From assembly GCA_965659665.1 (NCBI GenBank), contig CBFHWU010000027.1, positions 1 to 64,000 of the forward strand: DNA of 64,000 nt, read 5' to 3'. Under the pieces are notes generated by a model, which was not told the DNA's origin, ran no database searches, and saw nothing but the letters and a program-made list of their open reading frames with translations. How positions within the stretch are numbered: position 1 is the stretch's first letter; each line of letters begins with the position of its first letter. Below are positions 38,261 through 48,123 of this stretch, one piece after another. Position numbers and translations under genes: made by a program. The stretch is from CBFHWU01 sp965659665 (GTDB taxonomy: Bacteria; Bacteroidota; Bacteroidia; Flavobacteriales; Flavobacteriaceae).

Positions 38261-41200
38261 ATGGGTAACCAAAAAAAATATTGGAAGAGTGATGCTGAAT
38301 TAAATCCCGAAAGTGATTGGGTAACAAACTTGCAGCATAAAGAATTTGTAGAAAAACTTCCTGAAGATGCTTTCTTGGGGGATAAGGAAACGTTGGAGTC
38401 TTCAGCTACCTCTCGTCGTGATTTTCTTAAATATGTTGGTTTTAGTACCGCAGCTGCATCATTGGCAGCTTGCGAAGGTCCAGTTTACAAATCCATTCCA
38501 TATGTAGTTCAACCCGAAGAAATTCGACCTGGAGTTGCTAACTATTACGCTACTACCATAGCTGATGGATTTGATTTTGCCAGCATTCTTATCAAAACAC
38601 GAGAAGGACGCCCTATTAAGGTAGAAAACAACACTGACGCTCAACATAAGGGCCATGCTAACGCCCGTGTTCAAGCCTCTGTGCTTTCAATGTATGATTC
38701 GTTACGATTACAAGGCCCCACTCAAGCGGGAATGGATGTCAGTTGGAGTACGTTTACTACTAATACAAAAAAAGAGTTAGCGTCCATGTTGCAAGCTGGT
38801 GACGAAGTGGTGTTATTGACCCAATCTTTTGCCAGTCCAACAACACAAAAAATTATTTCAGATTTTCAAGCTAAATATCCAAATGTTCGTCATGTGGTAT
38901 ATGACGCAGTTTCTGAGTCCGCAGCCCTTAACGCTTTTGAAAAAGCTTATGGAAGGCGCGCATTGCCAACCTATGATTTTGCAAAAGCTGCAGTAATTGT
39001 TTCTGTTGGAGGCGATATTTTAGGTGACTGGCAAGGGGGTGGTCACGAATCAGGTTATGCCAAAGGGCGCATCCCTCACAAATCTCATGGAAAAGCTGTC
39101 ATGTCAAAACATTATCAGTTTGAATCCAATATGAGCTTGTCGGGAGCTAATGCCGACGTGCGGGTTCCTATTACCCCTGCTGCACAAGCCCATGTATTGG
39201 CAGCTATTTACGAACAACTTACAGGAATCGAGGTTTCTGTCCAATTAGAACCTAAAACCCAAAAAGCAGTAAACCGAGCTGTTGCACAACTTAAAGTAGC
39301 AGGTTCAAAAGGTATCGTCGTTACCGGATTACAAACGGAAGAAGCACAACGAGTTGCTTTGGCAATTAACGAATTTTTACTAAGTAAGGTCATAGATACC
39401 AATGTAACAACCGAAATTCGTCAAGGTGATGCTGATGCGGTAAACAAAGTAATTGAAGGACTATCTAAAGGCTCAATTAAAGGAATTATCACTGCGGGTA
39501 TTAATCCAGCTTACACGTTACCTAATGCAGCAACATTTGTTGAAGCAGTCAAAAAAGCAAAGCTTTCAATTGCTTTTAGTATGAAAAAAGATGAAACAGC
39601 TTTAGCTACCCAATGGGTTGCTGCTACCCCTCATTTCTTAGAATCTTGGGGTGACGTATCCCTTTCATCTCGTCATTTCTCTCTTGTTCAACCCACCATT
39701 AAGCCCTTATTCGATACGAAGCAGTTTCAAGACGTTTTGCTTTCATGGCTAGACTCAGGTAACAGTTATCGTGATGAAATTAAATTATATTGGACTAATT
39801 CCATTCTTAATGGAAACTCTTGGAATAAAGCTTTACATGATGGGTTTTTCACTGCAATGTCTGAAACGAGTACGATTTATTCAGATAATGTTTTAAATGC
39901 AGTAGAGGCTTTGAAGCGTTCTCAACATAAGGGCTTAGCGCTCAATTTATACACTAAAACAGGAATTGGAGACGGTCAACAAGCAAATAATCCTTGGCTT
40001 CAGGAATTTCCTGATCCTATTACACGTATTTCCTGGGATAATTACTTGACCGTTTCAAAAGCCGACGCTGCTTCACTTGATTTGTACAATGTGAATCAAT
40101 CTGACGGTGCTCTTGATGGGAGTTATGTTAAAATTAGAAACGGAAAAAATTCCTTAATTGTTCCCGTACTTATCCAACCTGGACAAGCTGTTGGAACTGT
40201 TGGTTTGGCTTTAGGCTACGGAAAAACAGCAGCTGTTAAAACGGAAATGCAAATAGGCGTCAATGCTTATTCATTATATCACAATTTTGATCTTGTTCAA
40301 GAGGTTAACTTAGAGCCTGTTTCTGGTAATCATGAATTTGCTTGCACTCAGTTACACAATACGCTGATGGGTCGTGGTGACATTGTAAAAGAAACCCATT
40401 TGGAGATTTTTAACACCAAAGATGTTAAGTATTGGAATCCAGTTCCTGTGGTATCCAAAAATCATATTGAAACGCCTGTTACTTCACCTGAAGTAGATAT
40501 GTGGGAAGAGTTTGATCGTTCGATTGGGCATCATTTTAATTTATCGATCGACCTAAACGCTTGTACTGGTTGCGGGGCATGTGTAATTGCGTGTCATGCC
40601 GAAAACAACGTTCCTGTTGTAGGGAAACGAGAGATTCGCAAATCACGTGACATGCATTGGTTGCGAATTGACCGTTATTACTCTGCGGAAGAAACTTTTG
40701 AACAAGATTTAAATACCAAAGACAATATCAGTAGCTTAGGAGAGTCTCTTTCAACGTTTGGAGAAATGGAAGACCCTTCCTCTAACCCCCAGGTGACCTT
40801 TCAGCCAGTGATGTGCCAGCACTGTAATCATGCGCCTTGTGAGACGGTATGCCCTGTTGCGGCTACCTCACATGGTCGACAAGGCCAAAACCATATGGCA
40901 TACAATCGTTGTGTAGGTACAAGATATTGTGCCAATAACTGTCCGTATAAAGTACGTAGATTTAATTGGTTCTTGTACAACCAAAACGATGAATTTGATT
41001 ATTACATGAATAATGATTTGGGTCGTATGGTGCTTAACCCCGATGTGGTTGTACGATCGAGGGGTGTTATGGAAAAATGTTCATTATGTATCCAAAAGAC
41101 ACAAAAAACAATTTTGGATGCCAAATTAAAAGGACGTGAAATTCAAGATGGAGAGTTTCAAACAGCATGTTCGAGTGCATGTGGAAATGAAGCTCTTGTC

Positions 41201-41338
41201 TTTGGAGATATCAACGACAAAGAAAGTCGTGTAGCAGAACTAAAAGAAAACGATCGTATGTATCACCTGTTGGAAAGCATCGGTACCAAACCGAATGTGA
41301 TGTACCAAGTAAAGGTGAGAAACAACGATATATCATAA
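38261..41338 (+). CDS. actB: alternative complex III subunit ActB (molybdopterin-like / iron-sulfur)
   Basis: ActB is the large periplasm-facing subunit. I chose ATG 38261 (MGNQKKYWKSDAEL, 1,025 residues), which matches relatives. An ATG at 38228 would overlap actA. A twin-arginine-type signal SRRDFLKYVGFSTAAASLAA lies near residue 55. The long molybdopterin-oxidoreductase-like domain apparently binds no cofactor in known complexes. Ferredoxin-like Fe-S motifs follow: CTGCGACVIACHAEN, CQHCNHAPCETVCP, CANNCPYKVRRFNW and CSLCIQKTQ. It lies 13 bp after actA. Confidence 0.94.
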   Translation: MGNQKKYWKSDAELNPESDWVTNLQHKEFVEKLPEDAFLGDKETLESSATSRRDFLKYVGFSTAAASLAACEGPVYKSIPYVVQPEEIRPGVANYYATTIADGFDFASILIKTREGRPIKVENNTDAQHKGHANARVQASVLSMYDSLRLQGPTQAGMDVSWSTFTTNTKKELASMLQAGDEVVLLTQSFASPTTQKIISDFQAKYPNVRHVVYDAVSESAALNAFEKAYGRRALPTYDFAKAAVIVSVGGDILGDWQGGGHESGYAKGRIPHKSHGKAVMSKHYQFESNMSLSGANADVRVPITPAAQAHVLAAIYEQLTGIEVSVQLEPKTQKAVNRAVAQLKVAGSKGIVVTGLQTEEAQRVALAINEFLLSKVIDTNVTTEIRQGDADAVNKVIEGLSKGSIKGIITAGINPAYTLPNAATFVEAVKKAKLSIAFSMKKDETALATQWVAATPHFLESWGDVSLSSRHFSLVQPTIKPLFDTKQFQDVLLSWLDSGNSYRDEIKLYWTNSILNGNSWNKALHDGFFTAMSETSTIYSDNVLNAVEALKRSQHKGLALNLYTKTGIGDGQQANNPWLQEFPDPITRISWDNYLTVSKADAASLDLYNVNQSDGALDGSYVKIRNGKNSLIVPVLIQPGQAVGTVGLALGYGKTAAVKTEMQIGVNAYSLYHNFDLVQEVNLEPVSGNHEFACTQLHNTLMGRGDIVKETHLEIFNTKDVKYWNPVPVVSKNHIETPVTSPEVDMWEEFDRSIGHHFNLSIDLNACTGCGACVIACHAENNVPVVGKREIRKSRDMHWLRIDRYYSAEETFEQDLNTKDNISSLGESLSTFGEMEDPSSNPQVTFQPVMCQHCNHAPCETVCPVAATSHGRQGQNHMAYNRCVGTRYCANNCPYKVRRFNWFLYNQNDEFDYYMNNDLGRMVLNPDVVVRSRGVMEKCSLCIQKTQKTILDAKLKGREIQDGEFQTACSSACGNEALVFGDINDKESRVAELKENDRMYHLLESIGTKPNVMYQVKVRNNDIS

Positions 41339-41349
41339 ACTAAAAGTAT

Positions 41350-42735
41350 ATGGCCTCGCATTACGAAGCACCCATACGAAAACCCTTAGTAACAGGTAAT
41401 AAATCCTACCATGATGTTACCATTGATATTGTTGCCCCTGTTGAAGGAACTGCAAATAAGCAATGGTGGATAGTTTTTGGGATTGCTTTATCTGCGTTTA
41501 TATGGGGACTAGGGTGTATCATTTATACTATTTCAACGGGAATTGGAACTTGGGGACTTAACAAAACTGTAGGTTGGGCATGGGATATTACCAATTTTGT
41601 ATGGTGGGTAGGTATTGGTCATGCAGGAACACTTATTTCAGCGGTACTTTTATTGTTCCGTCAAAAATGGCGTATGGCCATTAACCGTTCTGCGGAAGCC
41701 ATGACTATTTTTTCAGTCATTCAAGCGGGTTTATTTCCTATTATTCACATGGGTCGCCCATGGTTGGCTTATTGGGTATTACCGATTCCAAACCAATTTG
41801 GATCGCTATGGGTGAATTTTAATTCACCATTACTTTGGGATGTATTTGCAATTTCTACTTATCTATCGGTTTCTCTGGTTTTTTGGTGGACAGGGCTGCT
41901 TCCCGATTTTGCGATGATACGCGATCGTGCAGTAAAGCCTTTTCAAAAACGTATTTATGGCTTATTAAGTTTTGGATGGAGTGGACGTGCCAAAGACTGG
42001 CAGCGTTTTGAAGAAGTCTCTCTTGTTTTGGCAGGTCTTGCAACCCCACTTGTATTATCGGTACATACCATAGTATCTTTTGACTTTGCTACTTCGGTTA
42101 TTCCTGGATGGCACACCACGATTTTCCCTCCTTATTTTGTGGCTGGAGCTATTTTTTCTGGTTTTGCCATGGTTAATACTCTACTGATTATTATGCGTAA
42201 GGTGTCCAACCTCGAAAATTACATTACCATCCAACATATCGAATTGATGAATATTGTGATCATGATTACAGGGTCTATTGTTGGTGTAGCTTATATTACG
42301 GAACTCTTTATCGCTTGGTATTCTGGAGTTGAATATGAACAATATGCATTTCTTAATCGTGCTACTGGTCCATATTGGTGGGCATATTGGTCGATGATGA
42401 CATGTAATGTTTTTTCTCCTCAATTTATGTGGTTCAAAAGACTGCGTACAAGTATCATGTTTTCGTTTATTATTTCCATTGTAGTCAATATTGGTATGTG
42501 GTTCGAAAGATTTGTGATCATAGTAACCTCATTACACCGTGATTATTTACCCTCATCATGGACCATGTTTTCACCCACTTTTGTGGACATAGGAATATTC
42601 ATTGGAACGATAGGCTTCTTTTTTGTTTTATTTTTATTGTATGCACGCACCTTCCCAGTAATTGCACAAGCTGAAGTAAAGTCTATATTAAAAACATCTG
42701 GAGATAAATTCAAAAAAACGCATTCTGATGAATAA
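41350..42735 (+). CDS. actC: alternative complex III subunit ActC (NrfD-like quinol-oxidising subunit)
   Basis: ActC is a 461-residue polytopic NrfD/PsrC-family protein with about ten helices, thought to hold the quinol site. Visible are WWVGIGHAGTLISAVLLLFR (about 93-112), FPIIHMGRPWLAYWVLPIPN and ILMNIVIMITGSIVG-like helices around residue 300. It lies 11 bp after actB, and its last 8 bp overlap actD. Confidence 0.94.
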   Translation: MASHYEAPIRKPLVTGNKSYHDVTIDIVAPVEGTANKQWWIVFGIALSAFIWGLGCIIYTISTGIGTWGLNKTVGWAWDITNFVWWVGIGHAGTLISAVLLLFRQKWRMAINRSAEAMTIFSVIQAGLFPIIHMGRPWLAYWVLPIPNQFGSLWVNFNSPLLWDVFAISTYLSVSLVFWWTGLLPDFAMIRDRAVKPFQKRIYGLLSFGWSGRAKDWQRFEEVSLVLAGLATPLVLSVHTIVSFDFATSVIPGWHTTIFPPYFVAGAIFSGFAMVNTLLIIMRKVSNLENYITIQHIELMNIVIMITGSIVGVAYITELFIAWYSGVEYEQYAFLNRATGPYWWAYWSMMTCNVFSPQFMWFKRLRTSIMFSFIISIVVNIGMWFERFVIIVTSLHRDYLPSSWTMFSPTFVDIGIFIGTIGFFFVLFLLYARTFPVIAQAEVKSILKTSGDKFKKTHSDE

Positions 42736-43258
42736 AAAAGTTATATATGCCGTTTACGATGATGACGACACTCTTTTACATGCAGTAAAAGACGTAAAAG
42801 CGGGAAGTCATACGATTGAAGAAGTTTTTACTCCTTTCCCTGTGCATGGTTTGGATCATGCTCTCGGTCTTGAACCTACACGAATTTCGATTGCTGCCTT
42901 CATATATGGTTGTGTAGGTCTTGCTGTTGCTATTTTGATGATGAATTATATTATGATAGAAGATTGGCCTCAAGATATTGGGGGCAAGCCTAGTTTTTCC
43001 TTTTTAGAAAACTTGCCTGCTTTTGTCCCGATTATGTTTGAAATGACAGTTTTTTTTGCAGCCCACCTAATGGTTATTACTTTTTATTTAAGAAGTAGAC
43101 TATGGCCGTTCAAGCAAGCTGAAAACCCAATACCTGCGACCACGGATGATAAGTTTTTGATGGAAGTGGCCCTTAAAGGCGATGAAAAAGACCTCGTGAG
43201 TCTTTTAAAAAAAACAGGTGCTATTGAAATAACTATTCACGAAAAAGAGGAGGAATAA
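42728..43258 (+). CDS. actD: alternative complex III subunit ActD (DUF3341)
   Basis: This 176-residue protein has two membrane helices, near ISIAAFIYGCVGLAVAILMM and VPIMFEMTVFFAAHLMVITF. The family is DUF3341, a structural subunit of alternative complex III. The N-terminal soluble part VIYAVYDDDDTLLHAVKDVK is family-typical. Its start overlaps the actC end by 8 bp, suggesting translational coupling. Confidence 0.9.
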   Translation: MNKKVIYAVYDDDDTLLHAVKDVKAGSHTIEEVFTPFPVHGLDHALGLEPTRISIAAFIYGCVGLAVAILMMNYIMIEDWPQDIGGKPSFSFLENLPAFVPIMFEMTVFFAAHLMVITFYLRSRLWPFKQAENPIPATTDDKFLMEVALKGDEKDLVSLLKKTGAIEITIHEKEEE

Positions 43259-43260
43259 AA

Positions 43261-43812
43261 ATGAAAAAAGCTTTTCAAGTTATCGTTTTTGTGTTGATCA
43301 TAGCATCAACAAGTTCTTGTTCTGATCCCTCAAGGCCAAACTATCAGTATTTTCCTAATATGTATGAAGCAGTAGGATATGAAACCTATGCGGAATCCCC
43401 AATATTTCCTGAAGGTACCTCTGCCCAAATGCCTGTTAAAGGATCTGTTCCTCGAGGGTGGATGCCCTATGATTACCCAAACACAAATGAAGGTTATGAG
43501 GATGCAAAAGTAAACCTGATTTCCCCTTTAGCAACTAATGATGAAAACCTATCTACTGGAAAAGAATTGTATGATATTTATTGTGCCGTTTGTCATGGAA
43601 AAAAAGGGGACGGTCAAGGAATATTAATGACCCGTGAAAAGTTTTTAGGTATTCCAAGCTATGCCGATCGCGAGATCACTGAAGGAAGTATTTATCATGT
43701 ATTGATGTATGGAAAAAATGCCATGGGATCTCATGCAGGGCAAGTTAATGCTACCGAGCGTTGGCAAATTGGTCAACATGTTTTAAAATTAAGAGCTGAA
43801 CTAACAAAATAG
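43261..43812 (+). CDS. actE: alternative complex III subunit ActE (monoheme cytochrome c lipoprotein)
   Basis: This 183-residue lipoprotein has a signal ending IASTSSCSD (lipidated Cys20) and one haem-binding motif in YCAVCHGKKGDGQG, with a likely axial Met in NAMGSHAG. It transfers electrons from the complex to the oxidase or a soluble cytochrome. It starts 2 bp after actD. Confidence 0.93.
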   Translation: MKKAFQVIVFVLIIASTSSCSDPSRPNYQYFPNMYEAVGYETYAESPIFPEGTSAQMPVKGSVPRGWMPYDYPNTNEGYEDAKVNLISPLATNDENLSTGKELYDIYCAVCHGKKGDGQGILMTREKFLGIPSYADREITEGSIYHVLMYGKNAMGSHAGQVNATERWQIGQHVLKLRAELTK

Positions 43813-43816
43813 GAGT

Positions 43817-45160
43817 ATGTATACGTTTTCAAAAAGACTTCAACTATTATCCATTGCATTGATGGTCTTAGGAGCCATTGGCTTAACAAGTGGTTTTTTG
43901 TCAGCTCCTACCACCGTAGAAGAGGCAAAGGCTATGGTCGCGGATGCGCATCACGGCGATGCTCATGGTGAAGCTGTTCATCATGATGAGGCAAATATGC
44001 ATCATGAAGATTCAGACCATCATGAAGAATCAGGGCACGCAGATGCTCATGATAGTAGTCATGACGAGCACCTTTTGCACCAATTGCAGAATCGCCCCTG
44101 GGCTGCACTTTATGTAGCCGCATTATTCTTTTTTATGATTTCTTTAGGAACACTTGCCTTTTATGCCATTCAGCGCGCTGCACAGGCAGGGTGGTCTATT
44201 GTACTGTTCAGGGTTATGGAAGGAATTACAGGCTATTTATTGTTGGGCTCCATTATTGTATTTATAATTTTAGCCTTATCGGGTTTACATTTGAACCATT
44301 TGTTTGTTTGGATGGATGCTGAAGTTGTTGCACACGACGAAATTATTCAAGGTAAAGTAAGTTATCTTAATGTTCCTGATTTATTAATTCGTGCTGCAAT
44401 TTATATAGCAGGGTGGAATTTATATCGTTACTACTCACGAAAATTTTCCCTTGCACAAGATCAAGCTGTAGGGATATCGAACCACAAAAAAAACTTCCGA
44501 ATTTCTGCAGGTTTTTTGGTTTTCTTTATCTATACAGAATCCATGATGTCTTGGGATTGGATTATGTCGGTTGATCCTCATTGGTTCAGTACTCTGTTTG
44601 GGTGGTATGTTTTTGCCAGTATGTTTGTCAGTGGAATAACGGTAATCGCCTTAATTACCATGTATTTAAAAAAACAAGGGTATTTAACACTCGTAAATGA
44701 TAGTCATATTCATGACCTAGGTAAGTTTATGTTTGGAATCAGTGTGTTCTGGACCTATTTATGGTTTTCACAGTTCATGTTGATTTGGTATTCAAATATA
44801 CCTGAAGAAGTTACTTATTTTATTACTCGAATAGAAGATTATAACACGCTGTTTTTTGGGATGGTTGCAATGAATTTCCTCTTTCCATTACTTATTTTAA
44901 TGAACAGTGATTACAAACGAAATTACTGGTTCATTACTATAGCAGGTATTGTTATTATTTTAGGACATTATCTAGACGTTTTCAATATGATCATGCCCGC
45001 AACTGTTGGTGATCAATGGTCGATTGGACTAGCTGAAGTAGGCGGGTTTTTGTTTTTTGCGGGCTTATTCATGTTTGTCGTATTCCGTACTCTAACAAAG
45101 GCATCTTTAGAAGCTACAGGTGATCCATATATGGGAGAGAGTAAACGCTTTGTGTATTAA
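43817..45160 (+). CDS. actF: alternative complex III subunit ActF with histidine-rich insert
   Basis: ActF is a 447-residue polytopic subunit paralogous to part of ActC, with about ten helices (for example WDWIMSVDPHWFSTLFGWYV and FSQFMLIWYSNIPEEVTYF). Between the first and second helices, about residues 40-90, there is a His/Asp/Glu-rich stretch including HHGDAHGEAVHHDEANMHHE. About a third of that loop is histidine. This could bind metal, but such loops vary between species and may be neutral. It lies 4 bp after actE and 21 bp before coxB. Confidence 0.92.
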   Translation: MYTFSKRLQLLSIALMVLGAIGLTSGFLSAPTTVEEAKAMVADAHHGDAHGEAVHHDEANMHHEDSDHHEESGHADAHDSSHDEHLLHQLQNRPWAALYVAALFFFMISLGTLAFYAIQRAAQAGWSIVLFRVMEGITGYLLLGSIIVFIILALSGLHLNHLFVWMDAEVVAHDEIIQGKVSYLNVPDLLIRAAIYIAGWNLYRYYSRKFSLAQDQAVGISNHKKNFRISAGFLVFFIYTESMMSWDWIMSVDPHWFSTLFGWYVFASMFVSGITVIALITMYLKKQGYLTLVNDSHIHDLGKFMFGISVFWTYLWFSQFMLIWYSNIPEEVTYFITRIEDYNTLFFGMVAMNFLFPLLILMNSDYKRNYWFITIAGIVIILGHYLDVFNMIMPATVGDQWSIGLAEVGGFLFFAGLFMFVVFRTLTKASLEATGDPYMGESKRFVY

Positions 45161-45181
45161 ATATTAGATTGAAACTAACGA

Positions 45182-46252
45182 ATGACTGCACTACTTACAT
45201 TAACGATTTTAATTTTAGCTGGGATTGCTCTTTGGCAAATCACCAAGATATTTGAGTTTTCACAACTCAATAGAAAAAGAGATAATTCCCAGGTAGCTAA
45301 CGATAAAGACAATGACTTACATGGGAAGTTAATGTTTGGGTTTTTGGTGTTTATTTACCTGATAACTATTTTTTCATTTTGGAAATGGGGAGATGTTTTA
45401 CTTCCTCAAGCAGCCTCTGAACACGGTCAAGATTATGACCGTTTGATGTGGATTTCTTTTGCACTTATATTTTTTGTGCAAACTATTACACAAGCATTGC
45501 TTCATTATTTTTCATATCAGTATCGTGGAAAAAAAGACCAAAAAGCTCTTTTCTATGCCGATAACGACCGATTAGAATTTATATGGACCATTATTCCTGT
45601 CATTACTTTGGCAGTTCTTATTTTTTATGGATTGTACACTTGGTCTGAAATTATGAATTTTGAGGAAGATGATGACGCATTAGTCATCGAACTTTACGCT
45701 CAACAATTTAATTGGAAAGCTCGTTATGCAGGCGATGACAATGTTTTAGGAGATGCCAATGTTCGTTTTTTAAATGATTATGAAGGACGTAACTTGGTTG
45801 GGATTGATTCTTCTGACCCCAATGGATTAGATGATGTAGTTGTACAAGAGCTTCATTTGCCAAAAGACAGAAAAGTTATATTTAAAATGCGTTCACAAGA
45901 CGTGTTACATTCTGCTTACATGCCTCATTTCCGTGCACAAATGAATTGTGTTCCTGGAATGATTACACAATTTTCGTTTGTTCCCACAATGACTACCGAA
46001 GAAATGAGACAAACCCCAGAAATGGCAGCTAAAGTTGAAAAAATTAATAAAATACGATACGATAACAGTCAAGAACTAATTGCTAAAGGGGAAGAACCCT
46101 TAGATGCGTATCAATTTGATTATTTATTGCTTTGTAATAAGATATGTGGAGCATCTCATTACAATATGCAAATGAAAATTATTGTAGAAGAAGAAAAAGA
46201 TTTTAATAAATGGATGAGTCAGCAATCCACATTTGCTGATATAATTCAATAG
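45182..46252 (+). CDS. coxB: cytochrome c oxidase subunit II
   Basis: CoxB carries the CuA centre that accepts electrons from cytochrome c. The 356-residue protein has three hydrophobic segments, one more than the minimal subunit. The CuA ligands are visible: HSAYMPHFRAQMNC upstream, and CNKICGASHYNM (C-x3-C-x3-H-x2-M) near residue 320. The RLEFIWTIIPVITLAVLIF helix is characteristic. There is no fused cytochrome c domain, so ActE or another carrier must donate. It sits in one operon with act genes. Confidence 0.95.
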   Translation: MTALLTLTILILAGIALWQITKIFEFSQLNRKRDNSQVANDKDNDLHGKLMFGFLVFIYLITIFSFWKWGDVLLPQAASEHGQDYDRLMWISFALIFFVQTITQALLHYFSYQYRGKKDQKALFYADNDRLEFIWTIIPVITLAVLIFYGLYTWSEIMNFEEDDDALVIELYAQQFNWKARYAGDDNVLGDANVRFLNDYEGRNLVGIDSSDPNGLDDVVVQELHLPKDRKVIFKMRSQDVLHSAYMPHFRAQMNCVPGMITQFSFVPTMTTEEMRQTPEMAAKVEKINKIRYDNSQELIAKGEEPLDAYQFDYLLLCNKICGASHYNMQMKIIVEEEKDFNKWMSQQSTFADIIQ

Positions 46253-46265
46253 TAAACTATCATTT

Positions 46266-48035
46266 ATGGCAGCACATACTGAAGAGCATCACCACAAAGA
46301 AACGTTTGTAACAAAATATATTTTTAGCCAAGATCATAAAATGATCTCAAAACAGTACCTCATTACTGGTTTATTTATGGGAATTGTTGGCATTGCAATG
46401 TCGTTATTGTTTCGCCTACAATTAGCATGGCCTGAACAACCCTTTGGTATTTTTGAATCAACTTTAGGCAAATGGGCTCCTGATGGAGTTATGGACCCTA
46501 ATGTATACCTCGCTTTGGTTACTATACACGGCACGATCATGGTTTTCTTTGTACTCACAGCAGGACTCAGCGGAACATTTAGTAACCTTTTAATTCCTTT
46601 GCAAATTGGAGCACGCGACATGGCTTCAGGATTTCTAAACATGGTTTCTTACTGGTTGTTTTTTATCTCCAGTATAGTAATGCTTGCCTCATTATTTGTT
46701 GAAGCAGGACCAGCTGCTGCTGGATGGACCATTTACCCTCCGCTCAGTGCATTACCACAAGCACAACCTGGTTCAGGACTCGGAATGACGTTGTGGCTGG
46801 TATCAATGGCTATTTTTATTGCTTCCTCCCTTCTTGGATCCTTGAATTATGTAGTTACTGTTATCAACCTTCGTGCTAAAGGAATGTCCATGACTCGATT
46901 ACCCTTGACTATATGGGCCTTTTTTGTAACAGCTATTATTGGAATCGTGTCTTTTCCAGTTTTACTTTCAGCCGCTTTGTTACTCATCATGGATCGAAGC
47001 TTTGGCACTTCTTTCTTTTTATCCGATATTTTTATTCAAGGGGAAGTATTGCACTACCAGGGAGGTTCACCTGTGCTTTTTGAACATTTATTTTGGTTTT
47101 TAGGTCACCCAGAAGTTTATATCGTATTGTTACCTGCTTTAGGAATTACCTCTGAAGTGTTGGCGACCAATGCGCGTAAACCTATTTTTGGATATAGAGC
47201 TATGGTTGCGTCTATTCTAGCTATTGCCTTCTTATCTACCATTGTTTGGGGACATCATATGTTTATTTCTGGAATGAATCCCTTCTTAGGATCAGTCTTT
47301 ACTTTTACTACGTTATTGATTGCTATTCCATCAGCCGTAAAAGCGTTTAACTATATCACTACGCTTTGGAAAGGAAATTTACAACTTAATCCTGGAATGT
47401 TATTTTCCATTGGTTTGGTTTCAACATTTATAACTGGAGGTTTGACGGGAATTATTCTTGGAGACAGTACGTTAGATATTAATGTACACGACACTTATTT
47501 TGTGGTAGCACACTTTCACTTAGTGATGGGAATTTCCGCGTTATATGGTCTTTTTGCTGGGGTATATCATTGGTTTCCCCGAATGTTTGGCCGTATGCTT
47601 AACAAAAGGTTGGGGTATATTCATTTTTGGGTCACTGCAGTTTGTGCCTATGGCGTATTTTTTCCCATGCACTTTATTGGGATGGCAGGCTTGCCACGAC
47701 GATATTATACCAATACCGCTTTTCCATACTTTGACGATCTAGCGGATGTCAATGTGGTGATTACAATTTTTGCCTTAATTGCTGGGGCAGCACAACTCGT
47801 ATTTCTTTACAATTTCATCCATAGCATGTTTTATGGAAAAGCAGCTGAACAAAATCCATGGCGCTCAACTACTTTGGAGTGGACAGCACCTGTCAAACAT
47901 ATTCATGGCAATTGGCCTGGCGAGTTGCCTGAAGTTCATCGTTGGGCATATGACTATTCTAAACCTGGTCAATCGGAAGATTTTGTTCCTCAGAATGTTC
48001 CTTTAGCTGATGGTGAAGAAGAACTTCAACACTAA
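46266..48035 (+). CDS. coxA: cytochrome c oxidase subunit I
   Basis: CoxA is the catalytic haem-copper subunit that reduces O2 and pumps protons. In 589 residues and about twelve helices it shows the low-spin haem ligand region ALVTIHGTIMVFF, the Tyr-His crosslink segment FLGHPEVYIVLLPALGITSE, the CuB pair WGHHMFISGMNP, and the haem ligands in VHDTYFVVAHFHLVMG. The HPEVY Tyr indicates an A-type oxidase. It is the last gene of the act-cox operon; no subunit III gene follows in this window. Confidence 0.97.
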   Translation: MAAHTEEHHHKETFVTKYIFSQDHKMISKQYLITGLFMGIVGIAMSLLFRLQLAWPEQPFGIFESTLGKWAPDGVMDPNVYLALVTIHGTIMVFFVLTAGLSGTFSNLLIPLQIGARDMASGFLNMVSYWLFFISSIVMLASLFVEAGPAAAGWTIYPPLSALPQAQPGSGLGMTLWLVSMAIFIASSLLGSLNYVVTVINLRAKGMSMTRLPLTIWAFFVTAIIGIVSFPVLLSAALLLIMDRSFGTSFFLSDIFIQGEVLHYQGGSPVLFEHLFWFLGHPEVYIVLLPALGITSEVLATNARKPIFGYRAMVASILAIAFLSTIVWGHHMFISGMNPFLGSVFTFTTLLIAIPSAVKAFNYITTLWKGNLQLNPGMLFSIGLVSTFITGGLTGIILGDSTLDINVHDTYFVVAHFHLVMGISALYGLFAGVYHWFPRMFGRMLNKRLGYIHFWVTAVCAYGVFFPMHFIGMAGLPRRYYTNTAFPYFDDLADVNVVITIFALIAGAAQLVFLYNFIHSMFYGKAAEQNPWRSTTLEWTAPVKHIHGNWPGELPEVHRWAYDYSKPGQSEDFVPQNVPLADGEEELQH

Positions 48036-48056
48036 TTTTTTTTAATTATATACAAT

Positions 48057-48082
48057 CCTCCCTACATTGGGAGGTTTTTTTG
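48057..48082 (+). terminator. intrinsic terminator of the act-cox operon
   Basis: CCTCCC (48057-48062) pairs with GGGAGG (48069-48074) around a 6-nt loop, followed by seven or more T residues. It is a clean strong terminator about 20 bp after the coxA stop and also marks the start of the accessory block. Confidence 0.88.
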
Positions 48083-48123
48083 TTATTTATTGTACCGATT
48101 TAAAAGAATGAAAATTATTCTTA

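Noticed and set aside
43932..44123. Minus-strand frame rich in His codons
   Set aside because: It is only the antisense shadow of the His-rich loop of actF.
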